DNA of 64,000 nucleotides from Chryseobacterium sp. Leaf201. Its GTDB lineage: Bacteria; Bacteroidota; Bacteroidia; Flavobacteriales; Weeksellaceae. This document shows positions 40,875 through 49,247 of the stretch, one piece after another (the first letter of the stretch is position 1; each line of letters opens with the position of its first letter). The DNA lies in the NCBI RefSeq assembly GCF_001421435.1, contig NZ_LMKA01000068.1:62001-126000 (forward strand), in the 5' to 3' direction. The translations under genes and the position numbers were made by a program. A model generated the notes under the pieces. It saw only the letters and a program-made list of their open reading frames with translations. It was not told the origin of the DNA and made no database searches.

Positions 40875-42110
40875 ATGATATCATTCACCCCGCTCCAGAC
40901 CTTAAAGAATGTGGAATTCAGGAATCTTCTTACCGGAAGATTTTTTATTGTATTAGCCTTCAGAATGCTTGCCACATTATTGGGATGGTGGGTATACCAG
41001 CTGACCAAAGATCCTTTTTCCATCGGATTGATAGGACTTTCAGAGGTAATTCCGGCTGTAAGCTGTGCTTTGTATGCAGGGCATGTTATTGACATGAATG
41101 AAAAGAAAAAGCTGCTCCTGATCTGTAATTACGCCTATATTTTCCTGATCGGGCTCTTGCTGATTCCGGCATTTTTTAATGTTGAACTTCATTTTTCGGG
41201 GCATCAGATTACCTATTTTATTTACGGGGTTATTTTCTTTACCGGGATTGCCAGGGCTTTCATCGGGCCGATTGTCCCTTCCATGATTCCTAAAATTGTA
41301 AAAAAAGAAAACCTCCCGAATGCCGTTACTTTAAACCAGGCCACTTTTCTGGTATCTTCAGTATGCGGACATGCAGCCGGAGGTTTTCTGATTGGATTTT
41401 TTGGAGTAAAATGGACATTAATTGCCGTTATATTATTAATATTTTTCGCCTCATTGTTCTTTTTTCAGTTAAATAAACAGTATTCCGAATACAAAAAAGA
41501 GAATGTTGACGTTATAGAGAGTATGCGCGAAGGAATTTCTTATATTTTCAGGACAAAAGAGATTTTGGGTGCGCTGTGCTTAGATATGTTTGCGGTTCTT
41601 TTCGGAGGTGCCGTAGCCATGATTCCCGTATATGCTTCAGACATCCTGAAAGTAGGTGCGGAAGGTTTCGGGTTACTGAATGCCGCATCAGATATCGGAT
41701 CCATGTGCATTATCATTATGTTATCGATAATTCCTTTACGGAAGAACCAGGGTAAGATTTTACTGGCTGCCGTTACAGGATTCGGGCTTTGTATCATCGG
41801 GTTCGGGTTGTCCCATCTGTACTGGCTGTCTTTCATGTTCCTGATGCTGAGCGGGATGTTGGACGGGATTTCCGTAGTCATCAGGGGAACAATTGTTCAG
41901 CTGAAAACGCCGGATCATATCAGAGGCCGGGTGTTGAGTGTCAATTCAATATTTATTATGTCGAGCAATGAAATGGGCCAGTTTGAAAGCGGATTGATGG
42001 CGAAGATGCTTGGCGTGGTGCGCTCAGTTGTTTTCGGCGGAACAATGACGGTACTGATAGCACTGATTGTAGGAACCACCAACACTAAATTGAGAAAAAT
42101 GCAATATTAA
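40875..42110 (+). CDS. Major facilitator superfamily transporter
   Basis: A 411-residue membrane protein with about 12 hydrophobic segments in two halves. GRFFIVLAFRMLATLLGWW opens helix 1, GLIGLSEVIPAVSCALYAGH forms helix 2, and a basic loop HVIDMNEKKKLLL follows, the position of the MFS A-motif. The centre contains a long cytoplasmic loop KQYSEYKKENVDVIESMREG. It resembles the MFS-3 (Enterobactin exporter EntS-like) group. Substrate unknown; efflux is most likely. Confidence 0.9.
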   Translation: MISFTPLQTLKNVEFRNLLTGRFFIVLAFRMLATLLGWWVYQLTKDPFSIGLIGLSEVIPAVSCALYAGHVIDMNEKKKLLLICNYAYIFLIGLLLIPAFFNVELHFSGHQITYFIYGVIFFTGIARAFIGPIVPSMIPKIVKKENLPNAVTLNQATFLVSSVCGHAAGGFLIGFFGVKWTLIAVILLIFFASLFFFQLNKQYSEYKKENVDVIESMREGISYIFRTKEILGALCLDMFAVLFGGAVAMIPVYASDILKVGAEGFGLLNAASDIGSMCIIIMLSIIPLRKNQGKILLAAVTGFGLCIIGFGLSHLYWLSFMFLMLSGMLDGISVVIRGTIVQLKTPDHIRGRVLSVNSIFIMSSNEMGQFESGLMAKMLGVVRSVVFGGTMTVLIALIVGTTNTKLRKMQY

Positions 42111-42172
42111 AGGCATAAATAGCAATTTATTAAATTAATCTTAAAAACTTTAATTTAAAATTAATAATTTTT

Positions 42173-42180
42173 TATATTTG
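42173..42180 (+). promoter_or_regulatory. Promoter box for the first T9SS protein gene
   Basis: TATATTTG matches TAnnTTTG and ends 21 bases before the ATG at 42202. Confidence 0.55.
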
Positions 42181-42201
42181 TAATATAAAATTTCCCCCTT
42201 C

Positions 42202-44280
42202 ATGAAAAAAATTCTACTAATTTTTCTGGGCATCCTGTCCCAGATGTTTTACGCGCAGTCGGACTGTACCTCAGCCCTTGCCGTCTGTGGAAATTCCAGT
42301 ATTTCCTATACACCGAGCGGATTCGGGAGTGTCCAGGAAAGCCCTCTGGGCAGCGGATGCCTTTCTACTGAACACTTTTCCGTATGGTATACATTCACCG
42401 CCTCTACCAGCGGAACCCTTACGTTCCTGATTACCCCGAATGCACAGGCTGATTATGACTGGGCTGTTTTCGGACCGAATAAGCCCTGTGGAAGCCTTGG
42501 TACACCTATAAGATGTTCTTATGCTGCTCCTTCAGGAACCGGATTAACAGGTCTTAACATGACTGCAACCGATACCACAGAAGGTGCGGGTGGCGATGGT
42601 TTTGTAAAATACCTGGATGTAATTGCCGGTGAAACCTATTATTTAATTATAGATAACTTTTCAGCCAATACCAACGGATTTGTGTTGAGCTGGGACGGTA
42701 CTGCAACCCTGTCTTCCCCGTTTACGTCTGCGGTTCAGCCGAACCCTTTCATACCGCCGGGAACACCGAACCCGGTTCCGACACAGCCGAACGAGGTAAT
42801 CATCTGTACCGATCCTGCTGTATTCAATTTCTCGACTTTATCTACAGGTATCGTTAACGGAAACCCGAATTTCACCGTAAGTTATCATACAAACTCAAAT
42901 GATGCGCTTACCGGTAACAACCCGATTACTACACCGCAAACCGTAAGCACAACTGCGGTATATTATTACAGCATCAGCTATTCTGATCCTGCCAACCCGA
43001 ACAGTGCAATCAGCAAATGTAAGCAGACGGGAATCTTTAAATTCAAGCAGGGGAACATCACGGCTCTTGATGTTACCTTAACCGAATGTAACAACAATAA
43101 CCAGGGTACGGCTGTATTTAACCTTACTACGGCTGATGTGCTGCCTTCAGATCCTACCGCCATTAAAAAATATTATCCTACGATGGCTGACCTCAATGCA
43201 GGGACCAATGAAATTACCAATCCTTATACTTTCACTTCATCTACAGGTAAAGTATATGTAAAGGTGGCGACATTACAGGGTTGTTCTGATGTTGCCGAGA
43301 TCACGCTGGCTTTCTATGCAGATTTCACGGTAACAGATGCTACGCTGAGATCATGTTTTATAGAAACGAATCCTTCTACAGCTTTATTTAATCTTACAAC
43401 AGCAGCGGTAACTACCCTTACAGGAGCTGTTAAAACATATTATCCATCTGTGGCAGATGCCGTAAACGGAACCAACGAGATTTTAACCCCGACTGCCTAT
43501 ATTGCTCCGAACGGCGTGATCTTCGTCAGAGTACAGGATGGAAACGGATGTTATAAAGTTGTTAAAGTAACATTGATTGTATTGCCTCCTGTTTATTCCA
43601 ATATTCTGGAAGATAAGATCATCTGTATGGAAGATACGACCACTTTAGATGCAGGCCCGGGATTTGTAGCCTATAAATGGAGTACGGGAGCCTCCACCCA
43701 GTCTATTACAGACGTTACTGTAGGAACTTATTGGGTAGAACTTAAAACCGGAGACTGTGTTGCGAGACAGGAGGTTAAAGTATACCCTTCCGAACAGCCT
43801 GTTATTTCAAGCATTGATATTACAGACAATACCATTACTGCAAATATTGCAGGCGGGACTGCTCCTTACAAATACTCAATTGACGGAATCAACTGGCAGG
43901 ATTCAAACATTTTCAACAATGTACCGAGAGGTGACCATATGATCTATGTGAAGGATGCCTATGACTGTGATCCTATCACCGTGACGGTTGTGGTACCGAA
44001 CCTGGTTAATGTAATTACACCGAACGGTGACGGAGTGAATGATATAATTGATTATTCAGCCCTGTCCGGAAAACAAAGCCTGGTATTAAGTATTTTTGAC
44101 CGGTACGGAGTGAAAGTAGGACAGGCCGACAAGACCACCGGATTCAAATGGGACGGAACCACGGGCGGTAAAAAAGTACCTACCGGAACCTATTGGTATT
44201 CTGTAACCTGGAATGAAAATGACAAGAAGAATACGCCATTCAAGTTCTCAGGATGGGTAATGGTAAAAAACAGAGACTAA
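42202..44280 (+). CDS. T9SS type B surface protein with PPC-like N-terminal domain (outer C-terminal type)
   Basis: A 692-residue secreted protein. After a signal peptide (ending MFYAQ), residues 20-165 form a PPC-like jelly-roll domain (SDCTSALAVCGNS, FSVWYTFTA, YYLIIDNFSANTNG). Two roughly 85-residue repeats follow (TECNNNNQGTAVFNL, then RSCFIETNPSTALFNL). After them comes an Ig-like or SprB-type segment (GPGFVAYKWSTGASTQ, GGTAPYKYSIDG). The gliding-motility-associated C-terminal domain is ITPNGDGVNDIIDYS to SGWVMVKNRD. That end is the type B signal for export by the type IX system. Adhesion is the likely role. Confidence 0.88.
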   Translation: MKKILLIFLGILSQMFYAQSDCTSALAVCGNSSISYTPSGFGSVQESPLGSGCLSTEHFSVWYTFTASTSGTLTFLITPNAQADYDWAVFGPNKPCGSLGTPIRCSYAAPSGTGLTGLNMTATDTTEGAGGDGFVKYLDVIAGETYYLIIDNFSANTNGFVLSWDGTATLSSPFTSAVQPNPFIPPGTPNPVPTQPNEVIICTDPAVFNFSTLSTGIVNGNPNFTVSYHTNSNDALTGNNPITTPQTVSTTAVYYYSISYSDPANPNSAISKCKQTGIFKFKQGNITALDVTLTECNNNNQGTAVFNLTTADVLPSDPTAIKKYYPTMADLNAGTNEITNPYTFTSSTGKVYVKVATLQGCSDVAEITLAFYADFTVTDATLRSCFIETNPSTALFNLTTAAVTTLTGAVKTYYPSVADAVNGTNEILTPTAYIAPNGVIFVRVQDGNGCYKVVKVTLIVLPPVYSNILEDKIICMEDTTTLDAGPGFVAYKWSTGASTQSITDVTVGTYWVELKTGDCVARQEVKVYPSEQPVISSIDITDNTITANIAGGTAPYKYSIDGINWQDSNIFNNVPRGDHMIYVKDAYDCDPITVTVVVPNLVNVITPNGDGVNDIIDYSALSGKQSLVLSIFDRYGVKVGQADKTTGFKWDGTTGGKKVPTGTYWYSVTWNENDKKNTPFKFSGWVMVKNRD

Positions 44281-44299
44281 CCCTTAAATAACTAAGAGA

Positions 44300-44326
44300 A
44301 AACCGCTTTTTCCAGGCGGTTTTTTT
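44300..44326 (+). terminator. Terminator after the 42202 gene
   Basis: AAACCGC (44300-44306) pairs with GCGGTTT (44316-44322) followed by a T-run. Confidence 0.85.
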
Positions 44327-44370
44327 CACATAAATAAGTATAATACTATTTAATAAAAAAATCATTTCCA

Positions 44371-46743
44371 ATGAAGAAGTTATTACTGCTGACTATTTTA
44401 TTTTTCTCACAATTGTTGCTCTCACAATCAGACTGTGCCACGGCAATTGCAGTATGTGGGAATTCAGGTCAGTCATATACTCCAAGTGGTTTCGGTACAG
44501 TACAGGAAAGCCCTTTGGGAGGATGCCTGTCAACAGAGCATTTTTCCGTTTGGTATAAGTTTACCATTGCTACCGGAGGGACGCTAACATTTGTGATCAC
44601 ACCTAATCCTAATTCTGCCAGTACAGATTACGACTGGGCTGTTTACGGGCCTAACGTACAGTGCGGAAGCCTTGGCTTACCGGTAAGATGTTCATTTTCC
44701 GGAGGCGGAGGTCCTACAGGACTCAACATGACCTCTCTTGATACTTCAGAAGGTGCAGGTACCGATAATTTAGGAAATCCTTCTGACCGTTTCGTAAAAT
44801 ACATGGACGTTTTGCCCGGCGAAACCTATTATTTAATCGTAGATAATTTTTCCAGCAATACCACCGGGTTCTCACTGAATTGGGGAGGGACAGCCACACT
44901 GGCTTCTCCGTTTACGGATCCAAACCTTACGCCTAACCCTTTTGTACCGCCGGGAACGCCGGGAACAACACCGGGATCACCCAATGAGATCCTGCAGTGC
45001 CAGCTTCCTACAACTTTTGATTTCAGCACGCTGACTCCGGGAATTGTTAACGGGAATCTTAACTTTCAGGTTACTTACCATTATACCTCCAATGATGCGC
45101 TTACCGGGGCAAACCCCATCACCGCACCTATAACGATAAACGGTACAGATATTTATTATTACAGCATCCATTATCAGGATCCGACCAATCCGGCGAATCC
45201 GATCAACAGCTGTACGCAGATCGGGCCGTTTAAATTCAAGCCGGGAAACATCACAACGATGAACGCCACGCTCACCAGCTGTAACATCAACAATGCAGGT
45301 TCAGGTATTTTTAACCTGACAACGGCCAATGTATATACAGCAACCCCGGGCTCAACAAAAAAATATTATCCTACCCTTGCAGACCTGAATGCAGGAACCA
45401 ATGAAATTACCAATTCGGCAGCCTACCCTTCCGCAGCTCCGAAAACAGTTTTCGTAAAGATAACCACGAGCCAGGGATGTGTAGGGACAGCGCAGATCGC
45501 CCTGCAGTTTTTCCCGCCTTTACCGGCAGTAAATGTTGCCATTAAAACCTGTAACAATAATAATGCAGGTACGGGTGTTTTTGACCTGACTGCAGCAGAC
45601 GTATATCCTCCGGGAGGTGTTACCAAAAAATATTATCCTACCCTGGCGGACCTGACTGCAGGAACCAACGAAATCGCTAATCCGGCGACCTATACTTCTG
45701 CAGCACCGAAAACAGTGTATGTAAAAGTATCTACACCGCAGGGATGTACGGGACAGTCGGAAATTGCCTTGCAGTTTTACCCGACCGTTGTGGTAAAGGA
45801 TGCCACTATCGAATCATGTTTTATTGATTCTAATGTGATCACAGCTTCTTTTGATCTTACCCAGGCCAATATTACGTCACAAACCGGTATTACGAAGAAA
45901 TATTTCGCCACACAGGCTGATCTGCTGGCAGGAACCAACGAAATCCTGAACCCAGCGGCATATATCTCAACAAATACCGTGGTCTATGTAAAAGTAATAA
46001 ATGCAGACAGCTGTTTTGCGATTGCTAAAATCACGTTAAAAGTTTTGCCTCCGGTAAAATCAAACGTCCTGACCGACAAAATCATCTGTATTGAAGATAC
46101 AACTACTTTAGATGCAGGACCCGGATTTGACGGTTATGAATGGAGCACGGGAGCCACCACCCAGTCTATTTCAAATGTGACGGCAGGTGCCTACTGGGTA
46201 AAACTGAAAACAGGAAAATGCTGGACTTTACAGGAAGTGAAGGTTAACGCCTCTGTACAGCCCGTGATTACCAACATTGAAATCACCAATGATTCTTTCA
46301 CGGTAACGGTAAACGGAGGAAAGCCGCCTTACAAATACTCCCTGGACGGAGTAACATGGCAGGATTCCAATGTATTTACAGGCCTTCCGAGAGGAGAAAA
46401 CAAAGTATATGTAAAAGATGCCTACGACTGTAGCCCTATTGATGTCCAGGTTACAGTTCCGAATCTGATCAATGCCATCACACCGAACGGAGACAATGTG
46501 AATGATTATATTGATTATTCCGCGCTGGCTTATAAGAAGAATTTAGTCTTAAAGATTTACGACCGCTATGGCAATATGATGTATACCGCTGATAAAATGA
46601 GAGACTACAAATGGGACGGTACATCAAACGGTAAAAAAATCGTTACCGGGACCTACTGGTACACCATCACATGGAATGAGAACGATAAGAGCAGTACGCC
46701 GACAAAATACAGCGGATGGATACTGGTTAAAAACATACAATAA
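44371..46743 (+). CDS. T9SS type B surface protein with PPC-like N-terminal domain (inner C-terminal type, extra repeat)
   Basis: A 790-residue secreted protein. Its N-terminal PPC-like domain matches the preceding protein (GNSGQSYTPSGFGTVQESPL, LSTEHFSVWYKFT). It has three internal repeats instead of two. The first two share KKYYPTLADL, TNEI and SAAPKTV and look like a recent tandem duplication. From the repeat starting ATIESCFIDSN on, it resembles the C-terminal half of the 49248 protein, not its neighbour (ITPNGDNVNDYIDYSALAYK, ending GWILVKNIQ). Signal peptide ends LLLSQ. The type B sorting domain predicts type IX export. A strong terminator follows. Confidence 0.88.
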   Translation: MKKLLLLTILFFSQLLLSQSDCATAIAVCGNSGQSYTPSGFGTVQESPLGGCLSTEHFSVWYKFTIATGGTLTFVITPNPNSASTDYDWAVYGPNVQCGSLGLPVRCSFSGGGGPTGLNMTSLDTSEGAGTDNLGNPSDRFVKYMDVLPGETYYLIVDNFSSNTTGFSLNWGGTATLASPFTDPNLTPNPFVPPGTPGTTPGSPNEILQCQLPTTFDFSTLTPGIVNGNLNFQVTYHYTSNDALTGANPITAPITINGTDIYYYSIHYQDPTNPANPINSCTQIGPFKFKPGNITTMNATLTSCNINNAGSGIFNLTTANVYTATPGSTKKYYPTLADLNAGTNEITNSAAYPSAAPKTVFVKITTSQGCVGTAQIALQFFPPLPAVNVAIKTCNNNNAGTGVFDLTAADVYPPGGVTKKYYPTLADLTAGTNEIANPATYTSAAPKTVYVKVSTPQGCTGQSEIALQFYPTVVVKDATIESCFIDSNVITASFDLTQANITSQTGITKKYFATQADLLAGTNEILNPAAYISTNTVVYVKVINADSCFAIAKITLKVLPPVKSNVLTDKIICIEDTTTLDAGPGFDGYEWSTGATTQSISNVTAGAYWVKLKTGKCWTLQEVKVNASVQPVITNIEITNDSFTVTVNGGKPPYKYSLDGVTWQDSNVFTGLPRGENKVYVKDAYDCSPIDVQVTVPNLINAITPNGDNVNDYIDYSALAYKKNLVLKIYDRYGNMMYTADKMRDYKWDGTSNGKKIVTGTYWYTITWNENDKSSTPTKYSGWILVKNIQ
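45260..45790 (+). repeat. Tandem intragenic repeat, about 267 bp, two copies
   Basis: Two adjacent copies encode the repeats beginning with SCNINNAG and TCNNNNAG. Matching blocks at 45361 and 45628 (AAATATTATCCTACCC) are 267 bp apart, and most of the next 45 bases agree. The paralogous genes have only one copy at this place. Confidence 0.75.
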
Positions 46744-46760
46744 TAATTTTCAGATACTTA

Positions 46761-46790
46761 AAAATCACCTCAGTTTTGAGGTGATTTTTT
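46761..46790 (+). terminator. Terminator after the 44371 gene
   Basis: AAAATCACCTCA (46761-46772) pairs perfectly with TGAGGTGATTTT (46777-46788), 4-nt loop, ending in a T-run. Confidence 0.9.
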
Positions 46791-46857
46791 ATTGGCACTT
46801 TGTGGTACCTGGGCCATATCAGGGCTAATTTTTTAGTATTTTGATTTCCAAAAAAAC

Positions 46858-46865
46858 TATCTTTG
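46858..46865 (+). promoter_or_regulatory. Candidate promoter box for dnaB
   Basis: TATCTTTG matches TAnnTTTG and ends seven bases before the dnaB ATG, implying a leader of only a few bases. A TTTG at 46840-46843 lies 14 bases upstream, closer than the usual -33 spacing. Confidence 0.5.
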
Positions 46866-46872
46866 CATCATT

Positions 46873-48462
46873 ATGGCGCAGAAAGAAACTCTATCTTCAT
46901 TAACGAACGGAAACTTTGCAAAAGAGCTTTCAATTGCTGACGGAAAACTCCCTCCCAATGCATTAGAATTTGAAAGACTGGTTATCGGTACTTTTCTGAT
47001 TGATAAAAAAGGTCTTGACGAATCTATAGATTTATTAACGCCGGATGTCTTTTATGATCCCAGACACGGCATCATTTTTTCAACGATTTTAAAATTATAC
47101 GAAGGCAACCAGCCGGTTGACCTGATGACCATAATCCAGGCACTGAAAAAAGAAGACAGACTGAGCCAGGCAGGCGGAGACCATTACCTTATTGACCTGA
47201 CCATGGGCGTAAGCTCATCCGCTCACATTGAATACCATGTGCGCGTGATTCTTGAAAAATATATCCTAAGAAGCCTGATTAATGTTTCGGCCAACGTTAT
47301 TGATGCCTCCTATAAAGAATCAACAGATGTTTTTGAACTTCTGGACAAGGCGGAACAGTCATTTTTTGAAATTACCAACGGAACGATTAAAAAAGGATTC
47401 GATACGGCCAATTCACTGGTAAAACAGGCGATTGAAACCATCAAATCCCTGAAAGACAAAGAAGGGCTTTCCGGAGTACCTTCAGGATTCCGTGATGTGG
47501 ATAAAGAAACCGGAGGCTGGCAGAATTCCGACCTTATCATTATTGCGGCACGTCCGGCAATGGGTAAAACGGCATTCCTTCTTTCAATGGCAAGGAATAT
47601 TGCGGTAGGGCACAAAATCCCGATGGCTTTATTCTCCCTGGAGATGGCTTCGGTACAGCTGATCACCAGGATGATTGCTTCCGAAACAAGAATTTCTTCG
47701 GAAAAACTAAGAAAAGGAACACTGGATGATGAAGAATGGCAAAGGCTGTTCTCCAACGTCTCCGAACTGGAAAATGCTCCTTTATATATTGATGAAACCC
47801 CTTCCCTGTCGATTTTTGATTTCCGTGCAAAATGCCGGAGGCTTGTTATGCAGCATGGGGTAAGGATCATCATGGTCGATTACCTTCAGCTGATGACCGC
47901 AGGCGGCGGCGGAAAAGGAGCCGGAAACCGTGAGCAGGAAATTTCCATGATCTCCCGTTCATTAAAGGCCATTGCAAAAGAACTTAACGTTCCGGTTATT
48001 GCACTGTCCCAGCTTTCCAGAAGTGTGGAAACCCGTCCGGGAAAAAGGCCTCAGCTTTCCGATCTGAGGGAATCCGGAGCGATTGAGCAGGATGCGGATA
48101 TCGTATCTTTCATCTTCAGGCCGGAATATTATAAAATTACCGTTTGGGACAATGACGAAGAAGGACAGGAAACCTCAACCGAAAACCAGGCGGAGCTGAT
48201 TATTGCAAAACACAGGAACGGGGCAACAGCCGATGTTAGGCTCTCTTTCCTTAAACACTTCGCAAGATTCGGCGATGTGGAAGCTGCATTTGACGGAGGT
48301 GCCGGAGGCTACCCTTCCAGTTTCGGAGGTGGCGAGCCAAGCGGATTTGACAAAATAAAAACAACCATCCAGCCCGGTGCCGCGTTTGACCTGCCGAATA
48401 AATCACAGGTATCAGGATCTTCGATGAACGATTTTGATGACGATGATGATTTTCCGTTTTAA
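46873..48462 (+). CDS. dnaB: Replicative DNA helicase DnaB
   Basis: A 529-residue hexameric helicase that unwinds the replication fork. The N-terminal domain (ALEFERLVIGTFLIDKKGL) is followed by a linker and the RecA-like motor: Walker A ARPAMGKTAF near 226, IIMVDYLQLM as Walker B, and LSQLSRSVETRPGKRPQLSD with the conserved arginine finger region. No intein. The last 45 residues are Gly/Ser-rich and end MNDFDDDDDFPF, an acidic tail like the interaction tip of SSB. Length is slightly above average because of that tail. The helicase call is certain. Confidence 0.97.
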   Translation: MAQKETLSSLTNGNFAKELSIADGKLPPNALEFERLVIGTFLIDKKGLDESIDLLTPDVFYDPRHGIIFSTILKLYEGNQPVDLMTIIQALKKEDRLSQAGGDHYLIDLTMGVSSSAHIEYHVRVILEKYILRSLINVSANVIDASYKESTDVFELLDKAEQSFFEITNGTIKKGFDTANSLVKQAIETIKSLKDKEGLSGVPSGFRDVDKETGGWQNSDLIIIAARPAMGKTAFLLSMARNIAVGHKIPMALFSLEMASVQLITRMIASETRISSEKLRKGTLDDEEWQRLFSNVSELENAPLYIDETPSLSIFDFRAKCRRLVMQHGVRIIMVDYLQLMTAGGGGKGAGNREQEISMISRSLKAIAKELNVPVIALSQLSRSVETRPGKRPQLSDLRESGAIEQDADIVSFIFRPEYYKITVWDNDEEGQETSTENQAELIIAKHRNGATADVRLSFLKHFARFGDVEAAFDGGAGGYPSSFGGGEPSGFDKIKTTIQPGAAFDLPNKSQVSGSSMNDFDDDDDFPF

Positions 48463-48610
48463 TCAATCTCCTGAAAAAAAAGTTCAGAGAAGCTGAAACA
48501 TATCTTCAGGGAGAGTATTACTAAGGGAAATCTGAAATAAAATTTATAATTAACCATCAAACTTTATGATCATTCTTTTGTCATAAAAGTTTATATTCAA
48601 TACACCTGAT

Positions 48611-49087
48611 TTGAGAATAGAAATATACACCGACGGAGCCTGCAGCGGAAACCCGGGAAAAGGCGGATATGGAATTCTCATGCGCGTTCCCGAAAAAAAT
48701 TATCAGAAAACATTTTCAAAAGGTTTCCGTAAAACTACCAACAACAGGATGGAACTTCTGGCTGTGATCACCGCGCTGGAAAAGCTGAAATCTCCTGATA
48801 ATGATATCCATGTGTATACAGACAGCAAATATGTTTCGGATGCCATCAACCAGAACTGGCTGGCCGGATGGATCAAAAGACGGTGGAAAAATGTTAAAAA
48901 TCCGGATCTATGGCAGAGGTTTGCAGTACTGTATAATCTGCACCAGCCAAAGATGCACTGGATTAAAGGCCATGCAGGGCATTTTGAAAATGAGCTGTGT
49001 GACAAACTAGCCGTAAGTGCTGCTGCATCAGGCAATTTAGAAATTGACACCTATTTTGAAAGTCTTGAGAATAACTCCCTTTTCTAA
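48611..49087 (+). CDS. rnhA: Ribonuclease HI
   Basis: A 158-residue enzyme that cuts RNA in RNA-DNA hybrids. IYTDGACSGNPGKGGYG supplies Asp8, NNRMELLAVI supplies Glu48, VYTDSKYV supplies Asp71 and GHAGHFENELCDKLA the final active-site acidic residue Asp131. The start is TTG at 48611; the first in-frame ATG would remove Asp8, so the TTG start is required. No promoter box or clear ribosome site is visible. It lies 148 bp after dnaB on the same strand; the pairing with dnaB fits replication. Confidence 0.95.
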   Translation: MRIEIYTDGACSGNPGKGGYGILMRVPEKNYQKTFSKGFRKTTNNRMELLAVITALEKLKSPDNDIHVYTDSKYVSDAINQNWLAGWIKRRWKNVKNPDLWQRFAVLYNLHQPKMHWIKGHAGHFENELCDKLAVSAAASGNLEIDTYFESLENNSLF

Positions 49088-49215
49088 TTTATAATGAAAA
49101 TAAATTCCGATTAAAAGTTTTCATCATTTCTTATTTTAGCTTATCATTTATTGTAAAATAACCATCAAATTCAGTAAAATTAATATTGAATACTTATAAT
49201 TTGGTTGGGATTTAA

Positions 49216-49223
49216 TATCTTTG
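49216..49223 (+). promoter_or_regulatory. Promoter box for the 49248 gene
   Basis: TATCTTTG matches TAnnTTTG and ends 24 bases before the ATG. Confidence 0.5.
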
Positions 49224-49247
49224 GCTGATAATTAAGTACCACAATAT

